Below, in pieces: positions 42,804 through 50,581 of a DNA stretch of 52,262 nt (its first letter is position 1; each line of letters opens with the position of its first letter). The translations under genes were made by a program, and so were the position numbers. The notes below the pieces were generated by a model. That model had not been told where the DNA came from, made no database searches, and worked only from the letters and a program-made list of their open reading frames with translations. Source of the stretch: Thermoplasmatota archaeon (GTDB taxonomy: Archaea > Thermoplasmatota > Thermoplasmata > Thermoplasmatales > GCA-001856825). The stretch spans positions 1-52,262 of the forward strand of contig JAMCUN010000022.1 of NCBI GenBank assembly GCA_023381415.1, written 5' to 3'.

Positions 42804-43724
42804 ATGAGACTCAGGACCCAAGAACTTTCAAAGACATATGATAAGAAGTTTCCAGCACTAGACAACCTGAATCTAGACCTGAACATGAACGGGATCTTTT
42901 CCATAATAGGCAGGAACGGCGCTGGCAAGACGACTTTGGTGAGGATACTTTCAACCGAGCTTCTCCCGACATCGGGGAAGGGGTTCTTAAACGATATGGA
43001 TGTCGTAGATGATGCTGAAGAGGTCAGGCAATACATTGCCGTCGTCCCGCAGGAAGCACGTCCCCTTCCCTGGTTGACACCGCTCCAGACAGTAAGCTCG
43101 TATCTCATGTGGAGAGGCTACTCCTATCGGGAATCAAAGGAAAAGGCAAAGGAGGCCCTTAGAGAGCTCGGACTTGAAGGGAAGGAGGGGCAGAAGAGCA
43201 GGAAGCTGTCTGGTGGTCAGAAGAGGAAACTAATGGTAGCAACGGTGATATCGAGCGAGGCACCAGTGGTTTTTTTGGACGAACCGACAACAGGACTGGA
43301 CTATATTTCGAGGAAGGAGCTCTGGCAGTTGCTGTCAAGGATGAAAAAGGACAGGCTGATAATCCTGACGACACACTACCTCGAGGAAGCTGAGACGCTA
43401 GGCGACCAGATAATGATACTGGACAAGGGGAAGCTAGTTGATATAGGGGGGATAGATGACCTGAGGTCTAAAGTCAGACTCCCCTACGTTCTAAAGGTTT
43501 ACTCTCAGAATTTCAAGATAGAGGAGGAGGGAGTGCAGGTGCAGAAGATATCTGATAGAGAAACGTTCGTCTACGGGTCAGCTTCAAAGATATACGGCAT
43601 CATTCCTTACCTCGTGACAAACAAGATGAAGTTTACTGTAGAGGAGGCTTCGCTGAGCAACATATTCGAGCAGTACCTGGGAACGGGGGAGGATGAGAAA
43701 AGTGATGAAGAGGAAAGTTGGTAG
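42804..43724 (+). CDS. ABC transporter ATP-binding protein
   Basis: Walker A IGRNGAGKTTL, signature LSGGQKRKL, Walker B VVFLDEPTTGLD and H-loop TTHYLEEAE, as in the DrrA group, with a C-terminal extension. ATG 42804 follows an AGGAAAGG ribosome site; TTG 42774, overlapping the Mrp stop, would add ten residues. The 3' end overlaps the permease gene by 32 bases. A PadR regulator follows, which suggests a regulated export function. Cargo unknown. Confidence 0.9.
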   Translation: MRLRTQELSKTYDKKFPALDNLNLDLNMNGIFSIIGRNGAGKTTLVRILSTELLPTSGKGFLNDMDVVDDAEEVRQYIAVVPQEARPLPWLTPLQTVSSYLMWRGYSYRESKEKAKEALRELGLEGKEGQKSRKLSGGQKRKLMVATVISSEAPVVFLDEPTTGLDYISRKELWQLLSRMKKDRLIILTTHYLEEAETLGDQIMILDKGKLVDIGGIDDLRSKVRLPYVLKVYSQNFKIEEEGVQVQKISDRETFVYGSASKIYGIIPYLVTNKMKFTVEEASLSNIFEQYLGTGEDEKSDEEESW

Positions 43725-44448
43725 CCAGATCGTTGCCTCAATCCTGGTCAATTCAATATATGCGATGATCAACTATCCAGTTGTGCTCATAAATACCCTT
43801 CTCGCTCCTCTTGCCATCCTGGCCGTGGTCACTTTTGCTAGCAAGGGAACCTTGCTACCGGTTGCAGCTGTCGGTGCCCTCATAATGAATATGGTTTCTA
43901 GCGGTACATCCCTGCAGCAGGACCTGTCACACCTAAAGAACGACATGCGACTCCAGGACATGATAGTTAGTTCGCCTACATCCTCACTGGTATATGTGAT
44001 AGGGATGGCAATTTCGGAAATAGTGTATTCAATTCCGACTATAGCATTCCTGATAATACTGAATGTAATATTTGTCAAGGTCACCCTAATCGGCGGGGTT
44101 GTCCTCTTCCTTGATATGGCCACGATATTCACTTTCTCAATTTCCCTTGGATTCTTTTTGTCAACATTCACCTCTGACATCATACAGTCATGGGGCTTTT
44201 CTGGAATCCTTTCTCCCCTACTGACGACAATACCCCCTGTCTACTATCCCATAACCTACATCCCGTTTCCATACAGGTATCTGGCATATCTGTCTCCAAC
44301 CACATACGCTTCTGAGATCGCCCAGAGCCAGACAGGATTCTACAACTTGAGCGCCTCTGGATTTGCTATCGCATGGATAGTTTTGCTGGGAATCACTGCT
44401 GCTCTCACATTTCTCGCACTGAGACGCTCAAGGTGGAGGGAGATATGA
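43693..44448 (+). CDS. ABC-2 type permease
   Basis: 251 residues with six predicted helices in the DrrB-like arrangement, without a large external domain. Pairs with the overlapping ATPase gene. ATG 43693 is used; an in-frame ATG at 43705 is possible. It ends 61 bases before the PadR gene. Confidence 0.88.
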   Translation: MRKVMKRKVGSQIVASILVNSIYAMINYPVVLINTLLAPLAILAVVTFASKGTLLPVAAVGALIMNMVSSGTSLQQDLSHLKNDMRLQDMIVSSPTSSLVYVIGMAISEIVYSIPTIAFLIILNVIFVKVTLIGGVVLFLDMATIFTFSISLGFFLSTFTSDIIQSWGFSGILSPLLTTIPPVYYPITYIPFPYRYLAYLSPTTYASEIAQSQTGFYNLSASGFAIAWIVLLGITAALTFLALRRSRWREI

Positions 44449-44475
44449 CCTGTTACCCGAGAAATGTATTCATCC

Positions 44476-44501
44476 TTAAATACGACAGATAATTGAGTCG
44501 T
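44476..44501 (+). promoter_or_regulatory. TATA box plus inverted repeat before the PadR gene
   Basis: TTAAATAC at 44476-44483 is about 30 bases before ATG 44510. ACGAC (44482-44486) and GTCGT (44497-44501) form an inverted repeat with centres one DNA turn and a half apart, between TATA box and start codon. This suits autorepression by PadR. Confidence 0.45.
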
Positions 44502-44509
44502 AAGGTTAG

Positions 44510-44866
44510 ATGAAAGAGGACGGAAGGGAAAGAACGTTCAAGGGCATCATATCTCTTGTAATTCTGAAGTGCCTATGGAATGAGTCTGGCTATGGGTACC
44601 AGCTGGAGAAAGAGATTGACAGGTGTATCGGCCAGAAACTTTCGAATGGGGAGGTCTATTCAATCCTGAAGAACATGGAAATCAGGGGCCTTATAAGGAA
44701 CGTTCCAAAGCCTGAAACGACCGGAAAGCGGAAATATTATGAAATATCGCTTGAGGGAAAGGAATACCTCAAGAACCAGGTGAAGAACATGGAGTTCGCT
44801 ATCAATTCATTCCAGGAAATCATCAAATTCGTTAATTCAGTACAGGACAAGACGACGGAGGGATAG
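44510..44866 (+). CDS. PadR-family transcriptional regulator
   Basis: 118 residues with a winged helix: FKGIISLVILKCLWN, ESGYGYQLEKEI, LSNGEVYSILKNMEIRGLI and RKYYEISLEGKEYL are typical of PadR proteins, and a C-terminal helix supports dimerisation. It probably controls the adjacent ABC-2 transporter and its own gene through the inverted repeat upstream. The ligand is unknown. Confidence 0.85.
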   Translation: MKEDGRERTFKGIISLVILKCLWNESGYGYQLEKEIDRCIGQKLSNGEVYSILKNMEIRGLIRNVPKPETTGKRKYYEISLEGKEYLKNQVKNMEFAINSFQEIIKFVNSVQDKTTEG

Positions 44867-44933
44867 ATCGTGTTCTTCCGTAGAAGGTTTAGCCTTTCCT
44901 AACATTATTATAAAAGCATTGAATTCTAAATTC

Positions 44934-45848
44934 GTGAACCAGAGCGTATTGTTTTATGGAGACGAGGAGATCCTTAAGGCTCTTTCGAAGAAGGGATCTG
45001 AGACAGATATAAGATACTACAACTCAAAGATAGGCGGAAACGAAATTACGTTCCTCTATCCGTTCAAATTCCCGGAGAGGGTACAAACCCTCCTCAATGC
45101 AGCCTCCGTTGCCAACAAGGCAATTCTTGCAGTTGGTGAACTCGACAAGAGCGTTGGTGAATTCTTGCTCGCACTAGACTATAACGAGATAAGGAACCTT
45201 GGGGTCATAGCAGAAGAGCCTCTTTCTCAGCAGATAACAAAAATTGCGAGCGGGATGGGGATATCGTGCCACTCGATGAAGCCCAGTTATGAGGATTTTG
45301 AGAAATTCTCCCTCATACCCGTGGATTCAAGGAGGCAGGAGAACATGGCAGTCCTTGACCAGAGCTTCCAGGTGAAGGGAGTAGGAACTGTGAGCCTTGG
45401 ATTTGTAATGGGAGGCCAGATCAAGAAGCACATGGTAATGAAGGCTTATCCTTCTGGGAAATCGGTTGATATTAAAAATATTCAGATTATGGATGTAGAC
45501 ATGGAAGCAGCTGACCCGTTCTCTAGGGTAGGGCTTGCGTACAGGAACGTGGAAGTCGATGACGTGCCGAAGGGTACCATCCTCTATTCAAAGGAGGGCG
45601 TTGAGTTCAGCGAAAGCATACAGCTCCAGGTCAGGACAAATCCTACCGTCAAAATCGTCCCCTCTGTTGGGGAGAAGATCCAACTCAATTTCCTTTTCAA
45701 TAACGTGAATGCGGAAATTTCCGACATATCAGATGGAAAATTCCTGATTGATGTCGACAGGAAGGTCCCATTGATGGACATAATATTCTCAATAACATCC
45801 CTTAACTCTTCCCCAAGGATAATAGGAGCTGGGAAACCTGCAAATTGA
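44934..45848 (+). CDS. SelB-like translation factor homologue with degenerate GTPase domain
   Basis: About 304 residues. Residues from about 150 resemble EF-Tu/SelB domain 2: SFQVKGVGTVSLGFVMGG, then KNIQIMDVDMEAADPFSRVG and DDVPKGTILYS, followed by a domain 3-like part. The first 130 residues take the place of the GTPase domain but have no P-loop (GxxxxGK[ST]) and no NKxD motif. SelB-like proteins are known in archaea without selenocysteine; their role is unsettled. TTATTATAAAA at 44905-44915 is about 24 bases before GTG 44934 and too near TTG 44919, so GTG is preferred. The stop overlaps the Pcc1-like frame. Confidence 0.75.
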   Translation: MNQSVLFYGDEEILKALSKKGSETDIRYYNSKIGGNEITFLYPFKFPERVQTLLNAASVANKAILAVGELDKSVGEFLLALDYNEIRNLGVIAEEPLSQQITKIASGMGISCHSMKPSYEDFEKFSLIPVDSRRQENMAVLDQSFQVKGVGTVSLGFVMGGQIKKHMVMKAYPSGKSVDIKNIQIMDVDMEAADPFSRVGLAYRNVEVDDVPKGTILYSKEGVEFSESIQLQVRTNPTVKIVPSVGEKIQLNFLFNNVNAEISDISDGKFLIDVDRKVPLMDIIFSITSLNSSPRIIGAGKPAN

Positions 45849-46065
45849 GGCAAAACTCCATATAAGAGGCAATGACGCTGACAACATAATTAAAGGGATC
45901 ATCGCGGATCACCAGGAGTACATAAAGTGCAGGAGAACCAAGGGAGGGTACATCTGCGCCGTTACTGGAGAAACGAACGACGTAAGAAAGACCCTCAACG
46001 AGTTCCTTGAATCGATACTGTACTTGGAGAGAGTATCTGAAAGACTGGATGCCCGAGTGGGGTAG
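45844..46065 (+). CDS. Pcc1-like protein (possible KEOPS subunit) with non-canonical start
   Basis: A 73-codon frame open without ATG, GTG or TTG at its beginning. Translation gives EAKLHIRGNDADNI, then DVRKTLNEFLESILYLERV near the C-terminus, matching the length and pattern of Pcc1, the dimerisation subunit of the KEOPS tRNA t6A complex. The likely start is ATT 45844, whose last base is the first base of the upstream TGA stop (ATTGA), or CTG 45838. The last 15 bases, including the TAG stop, lie inside the next tRNA gene. The family call is by eye and moderate in strength. Confidence 0.55.
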   Translation: MEAKLHIRGNDADNIIKGIIADHQEYIKCRRTKGGYICAVTGETNDVRKTLNEFLESILYLERVSERLDARVG

Positions 46066-46125
46066 TTTGGATTATCCTAGAGGCCCGCGGAGCCTCAGAC
46101 CTGGGTTCGAATCCCAGCTCGGGCA
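46051..46125 (+). tRNA. tRNA, anticodon reads GCG (Arg); identity uncertain
   Basis: Clear cloverleaf: acceptor GCCCGAG/CTCGGGC with discriminator A, D arm GGGT/ATCC, anticodon stem GAGGC/GCCTC with loop CCGCGGA, T arm CTGGG/CCCAG with loop TTCGAAT. Counting the 7-base loop gives anticodon GCG, but position 33 is C instead of the near-universal T, and the D arm looks more like tRNA-Pro. TTTTT follows directly as terminator. The 5' end overlaps the Pcc1-like frame. Confidence 0.8.
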
Positions 46126-46295
46126 TTTTTAAGAAAATATAATGCCGTTTTCATTCAAAGATGTCACAGCATTATTTTTCATTTATTTATAGTATTAAAT
46201 AATAAATAAAGAGTCACCGTTTTTAAATGAGGGTAGGCGCAACATTAAAAGCCTTTGTTTGGAATTCGTCAAGGACCCAAACAAGCTGAAGGAAC
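46126..46295. other. AT-rich stretch after the tRNA
   Basis: Starts with the tRNA terminator (TTTTT) and is strongly AT-rich around 46165-46225. No gene recognised. It marks the change to the gene-poor right-hand region. Confidence 0.4.
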
Positions 46296-46445
46296 TTAGA
46301 AAGAGCTTAACTTAGAAATAAGCGACAAGATTTCAATATCTTCTTCTAAGAACTCATTAAAAGCTAATACCCCTTTAGGATCATGTGATCTGTGCTCTCT
46401 CAGTATTGAGTTAAACCGTGAAATAGTTCTCTTAAGCTTGTTCAC
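46296..46445 (-). CDS. Small protein coupled to the upstream gene (49 residues)
   Basis: GTG 46445 overlaps the stop of the preceding gene (GTGA). The 49-residue product is charged and helical, beginning MNKLKRTISRFNSILREH and ending SLISKLSSF. No family recognised. The four-base overlap is the main evidence that it is real; pairing of a small and a medium gene next to mobile-element debris is compatible with, but does not show, a toxin-antitoxin pair. Confidence 0.45.
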   Translation of the reverse strand: MNKLKRTISRFNSILREHRSHDPKGVLAFNEFLEEDIEILSLISKLSSF

Positions 46446-47017
46446 ATATGGCCTGTTTGATCGGGGTCAAAGGTCATTATTCCTATATAATAGAAGTGAG
46501 CAAATGCATCAAAAATAGCGAAATCACCCTTCGAAGAATTTTCCCCCTGTAGAATTATTTTCATTGATTTGGGGATCTTCCTTGAGGAATAAGTGGAATC
46601 AATTAAATTGTATAATCTGGACCATTTGTCTGCATCCTCACTTAACCATTTCTTCAGATTCAAAATTGATTCGGAACCTATTGCAGAGAAGTCCTTGTTT
46701 AAAAAGCGACCAGTATTGCTGTTTGATAAATCATACAGGCCTCCCAGATACATGAAGCCTTTAAAACCACACTGAAAGTATAAGTCTGATGAAACGAAAT
46801 AAACAAACATCTTCACTAGTTCGCCGTTTGAAAGTATGGCCGGATTATTATACAGCTCTGAAAAATACAATTGGGCTTTCTCTATTATATCATCATCAAT
46901 GAGCAAGGGGGCTCGACTGCCAGGTGGTCCTTCAATAGCAGTCGACAAAGAGAAACAAGCCCCTGAGAGAATACTATGACTCTGTAAAGAATGAAAAGGA
47001 ATCAGGAAAATTCGCAC
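46442..47017 (-). CDS. Hypothetical protein, probably truncated at its 5' end by an IS remnant
   Basis: Open frame of 191 codons. The part from LLIDDDIIEKAQLYF onward has ordinary protein composition (acidic, aromatic, helical), while the first about 26 residues are simply the antisense of the IS110-type remnant at 46939-47112. No Met occurs between that junction and KMFVYF, so the native start may have been lost. No family recognised. It is coupled to the 49-codon gene downstream. It could be a decaying gene or one using a new start supplied by the IS. Confidence 0.45.
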   Translation of the reverse strand: MRIFLIPFHSLQSHSILSGACFSLSTAIEGPPGSRAPLLIDDDIIEKAQLYFSELYNNPAILSNGELVKMFVYFVSSDLYFQCGFKGFMYLGGLYDLSNSNTGRFLNKDFSAIGSESILNLKKWLSEDADKWSRLYNLIDSTYSSRKIPKSMKIILQGENSSKGDFAIFDAFAHFYYIGIMTFDPDQTGHM

Positions 47018-47112
47018 ACGTATCGACCATGAGGAAACTGCAAAGGATGATATACTATATGCTCAAAAAGGATCAGCCATATGATTCCTATGAGAGGCGT
47101 GACAGGAGCTGA
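46939..47112 (+). mobile_element. IS110-family transposase remnant (C-terminal fragment)
   Basis: A 57-codon fragment: RNKPLREYYDSVKN, then GKFAHVSTMRKLQRMIYYML, then KKDQPYD and a TGA stop at 47110-47112. This matches the end of Transposase_20 proteins (LRxYY...GK..A.VA.MRKLL..IY.MLK). An in-frame TAG lies just upstream at 46936-46938, and the rest of the transposase is missing. Non-functional. Confidence 0.7.
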
Positions 47113-47290
47113 GAATTAACATGCTGCTATGCATCTCGGTATAGACTGGCATCCTGCCATCTCCATAAATGGAAATCAGAATACCGCAGTGCGGTGAATA
47201 GTAGGACATACGAAATCACGAAAAGAAGGATAGAAAAGAGTTGATAGGCGAATAAATCAACATAGTAGGTTAATTCCTTATAGTGCTCAC
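47113..47290. other. Intergenic stretch with possible coding debris
   Basis: A plus-strand frame ending LHKWKSEYRSAVNSRTYE and a basic tail before TGA near 47244 has protein-like composition but no start and no recognised family. It is probably another decayed fragment. Confidence 0.3.
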
Positions 47291-49114
47291 CTATCTATAC
47301 AGTCGGACTTTTCTGCGTAGCCCTTGCATCTTTACAGCAATTATTACCACCATGATAAATGAGAGTAGGACGAGGGGAATAAAGATCATCAGGAACAAGA
47401 CGTTATTTGTAATTTTATAAGAGCTATGAGAAACAACCAGTTCAAGAGAAATTGATTGTTGGTACGCTTTGAAACCTTCATAGGGGGGAATGGAAGAGTA
47501 GCCTGAAGGAAGGTTCACCGTATAGTTTACTTCTGAGCCGTACTTTAAATTAAATGACAGGGTTCCGTTGCTGGAATACTTTGTTATTCCGTCCAGGGTT
47601 ACCGACCACGCAGTTCCTGGCGGAAGCCCTTCTTCATTGAAGACCACTACAGAGTCTATGGGGGTGAAATCTATAGTGATGTTTATGCCCTCTTTGAAGG
47701 CTTCCACTACCCCTCGTGATGGCGAGGCGTTGTAGCCAGTAATGTTGACCACTCTGAACTGGTAGACCCCGCTGAGAAGTGTTATGCGGATCGTTGATAA
47801 CGTGGAGTTGTATTCATGATTGCCAACTATAATGGACCATTCGGTTCCATTAGGCAGACCTTCTTCGTTGAATGCAACCGTTTCTCTCAAACTTGCATGT
47901 TTTACGTGTGAGGAGCGGATGGTGAAGGTGGGCATTGAGGAGACATACGCACGAATTATCATCCCATTCCAGTACTGTGTAGTAGTGCCACCTCCATTGT
48001 CTCCTACTAGCCCTAAATAATTACCGTTATTAGAAACTGTATATGTGTTCGAAGGATTACTACCAATCTCGGAACCATAAGTATTCACTCCTATGGATAG
48101 ATATCCTGTAGCAGTACCATCTTCTACTACAACACCTACAGTTACCCATTCATTACTCCAATAACCCGTATCCGGAGGTGCAGCCCATGAAGTCCAAGAA
48201 GATGTTGAGGCAATACCATACCAACCGCCTCCGTTACCTTCTCTCATCATCTGTCCGTTACCGTTAGAATTAGCTAAGAAATATAAATCTTGTAAATTTG
48301 CCGCATAACCATAAAATTCTATAATCATGTTTGTTGATTGACCACTTGCTGTTGTATATAGATAATTTCCATTCGCACCATTGGCGTAAAAGGCATATGT
48401 TCCAAATGAGGGATTGCCAGATGGTGCTGATGTAGTCTCTCCAGCGGTTCCTGCAACAGTCCAACCTGTTATAGAGTTACCAGAAAAGTAGCCTAAGAAA
48501 ACTTTTGCTCCGTTATCGTATTCCCCATAAGTTGAAGATAATCCAGGTGCTTCCCCAATATATCCTGTTGCACTTAGGAGATTCTCTGATTCTGCGTAGA
48601 TCTCAAGATTTAAGTTAGATGTTTCGAATGGAATCTTTGACCATACAACGAGATTGTTCGAACTTATTGATTCTATCCACGAATAGACTGGAGTTCCATT
48701 CGTGTATGTGATGTAGAAATTGGAACCCTGAGAATTAATACCGTATGTGCTGGGATTCGAAAATGTAAACATTTGTTGATACATTCCTGAACCAGACGGA
48801 GGATTTGATATTGTTATAGGATAAGTAGAAACAACAGGATTAAAAGGGTAAGAAGAGATATATCCAGTTGCATTCACAGCTTGATAATAATGTGTGTCTT
48901 CTGATAATCCTGTAATGTTGTCATGTTTCCCTGTTACATTTTTCAAAATCACTCCAGTAGAACTGTTCGATCTTATTCCCCGTTCGGTTACCGATGAAAT
49001 AGGAGTTTGGTAACCTGATGTACCAGATCCATGAACGATTAGTGCGAATCCAGATATCAAAGTAAGAATCGCTATTGATAAAGAAACTGTTTTTATAATG
49101 TATTTTTTGTTCAT
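47291..49114 (-). CDS. Large surface protein: DUF2341-like/LamG-like region, two beta repeats, C-terminal anchor
   Basis: About 607 residues. Residues 1-30 are a signal peptide. The next about 370 residues resemble DUF2341 followed by a concanavalin-like domain (QMFTFSNPSTYGINS, IYAESENLLSATG, QYWNGMIIRAYVSS). Two copies of a short beta repeat follow, VAFNEEGLPNGTEWSI and VVFNEEGLPPGTAWSV, a pattern common in Thermoplasmata surface proteins. A C-terminal helix (about 570-595) with a basic tail anchors it. It may bind glycans or act as an S-layer-associated adhesin; that is inference. ATG 49114 has a GGAG 8 bases upstream; TTG 49132 is an alternative. Confidence 0.78.
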   Translation of the reverse strand: MNKKYIIKTVSLSIAILTLISGFALIVHGSGTSGYQTPISSVTERGIRSNSSTGVILKNVTGKHDNITGLSEDTHYYQAVNATGYISSYPFNPVVSTYPITISNPPSGSGMYQQMFTFSNPSTYGINSQGSNFYITYTNGTPVYSWIESISSNNLVVWSKIPFETSNLNLEIYAESENLLSATGYIGEAPGLSSTYGEYDNGAKVFLGYFSGNSITGWTVAGTAGETTSAPSGNPSFGTYAFYANGANGNYLYTTASGQSTNMIIEFYGYAANLQDLYFLANSNGNGQMMREGNGGGWYGIASTSSWTSWAAPPDTGYWSNEWVTVGVVVEDGTATGYLSIGVNTYGSEIGSNPSNTYTVSNNGNYLGLVGDNGGGTTTQYWNGMIIRAYVSSMPTFTIRSSHVKHASLRETVAFNEEGLPNGTEWSIIVGNHEYNSTLSTIRITLLSGVYQFRVVNITGYNASPSRGVVEAFKEGINITIDFTPIDSVVVFNEEGLPPGTAWSVTLDGITKYSSNGTLSFNLKYGSEVNYTVNLPSGYSSIPPYEGFKAYQQSISLELVVSHSSYKITNNVLFLMIFIPLVLLSFIMVVIIAVKMQGLRRKVRLYR

Positions 49115-50581
49115 TATAAAACTCCGTTTCAATATCGAAATCTCTTAAGCTATTTAATTTTTATTATGTCTATTTAAGATTTTAAGTGTACTTATCCCGA
49201 CAACAGACACAATGTCACGGATCCTGTATAATCATAATATTTACTTTCCCCGATACATGAGGAGCAGTTTCAATGTAACTAGGAAGATATACCTCCATGA
49301 ATTCTTCCTTACTTATAATATCAACATTACACTGTTCCAGTCCTATGAGGGAGTATACTAATTATAAGACAATATAAGTATTCGGCTGTGGGCTTCGTAA
49401 ACGTGTAAAAAATCACTGTGGATGTTGTAAGGTAACCATTCGGTTATAGCACTGAATGGCTATCAAGATCGAATCGAATGTGCCTTAGTATAGTGCATAA
49501 TGCCAGAGCAAATCAAGACACTCAAAAGATAGCCGGTCTTCTTAAACTAGAAGACTAAGAGCGTTTCCCATTGACCGACTCTGGGGAGGACTTTAATAGA
49601 TATCTCTTAACTGTGTCTTATTTAAAACCTCCATAGGATTCTAGTATATTGACAGAACGCGCACGTGCGTATTGATTTTAATATTGATTACATGCGTGTG
49701 CGCAGGTTGGAAAGAATTTTTCATTTTTTACATGGCTCAGCGCAACAGATATACATTTCTAATGTTATTATCAGGGTATCGTTATAATTTCACGAACGCT
49801 TATAATCCTCATTCTGGCATGTTTCCATTCAGGTACTGCTCAAAAATGAAGGTTACCCCCCAGAATAACCTTTTTAATAAGTAGTTAAAATGATGTGCTA
49901 TCAGTGTTCTCTAGCACGCCTATTTTTATTAAAGGGTGCTCTTAAAAATCAACAGTACATCAGATATAACTTTGTGCCTGGAGATTTAGAATAGGACATA
50001 GGATTACCCATGTTCACCTTTCGACAATACTACTGTTGGTAGGTTCAAAAATACTCTGTCCTATCATACATCTTGTCCATTAAGACGATAGACTCATGAA
50101 AAGGCCTTAGAGAGGTCCTAGAACTCATTGCAGGCCTGATACAATGCTTCCTTTTGCCTTTCAGGCTAGTAGCTAGATAGGATTCTATACATTTCTGGAG
50201 CGATCGACCCTAAAAATGAGTGTTTGATGGTAGTTTTCATAAGAAACTTAGAGGTTATCAGGTAGCTTGACTATTTCCTCTCCGCTTAATAAAGCCCTTA
50301 ATGAGTTTCGATCTAAGACTTTCAATAGCGCCTAACTCAATTGAAGGGTACAACTTTAAATGTCTTATTTAACATAATAAATAAATAGAAAATTATACAT
50401 TTGATGCACTGTCCTCTACTATTTAAAGGAATCAATATTATCTAAAATTTCTTCATAAAAATTATGTAAATACAATAGCATAAGGCCAATACTTTTATAA
50501 TGAGTTCCAGCTCTGGCGCTATCCAACAAATAGGCAAGCTGCAACCTTCTCATTTCAGTCTTGATGCCTTATGGCATTTAC
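49115..50581. other. Gene-poor, AT-rich intergenic region with decayed coding fragments
   Basis: About 1.47 kb without a convincing gene. On the minus strand around 49226-49369 a frame without a start reads KEEFMEVYLPSYIETAPHVS and ends at a stop. Another around 50020-50115 includes RPFHESIVLMDKMYDRTEYF. Both look like remnants. A long inverted repeat lies at 49657-49704. An ORF at 49672-49884 is not supported. The stretch 50330-50500 is very AT-rich. Confidence 0.4.
49657..49704. repeat. Inverted repeat made of alternating purine-pyrimidine tracts
   Basis: GCGCACGTGCGT (49659-49670) can pair with ATGCGTGTGCGC (49692-49703) over 12 positions, nine Watson-Crick and three G-U. Both flanks are 16-base runs of strictly alternating purine and pyrimidine (49657-49672 and 49689-49704), GC-rich in an AT-rich setting. 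The 21-base loop contains ATTGATT twice. Confidence 0.7.

Noticed and set aside
46929-47017. First residues of the 191-codon minus-strand frame as genuine N-terminus
   Set aside because: They are the antisense translation of the IS110 fragment, so they probably do not represent ancestral coding sequence.
49672-49884. 70-codon ORF in the gene-poor region
   Set aside because: It starts inside the alternating inverted repeat, has an unlikely composition and no ribosome site; probably chance.
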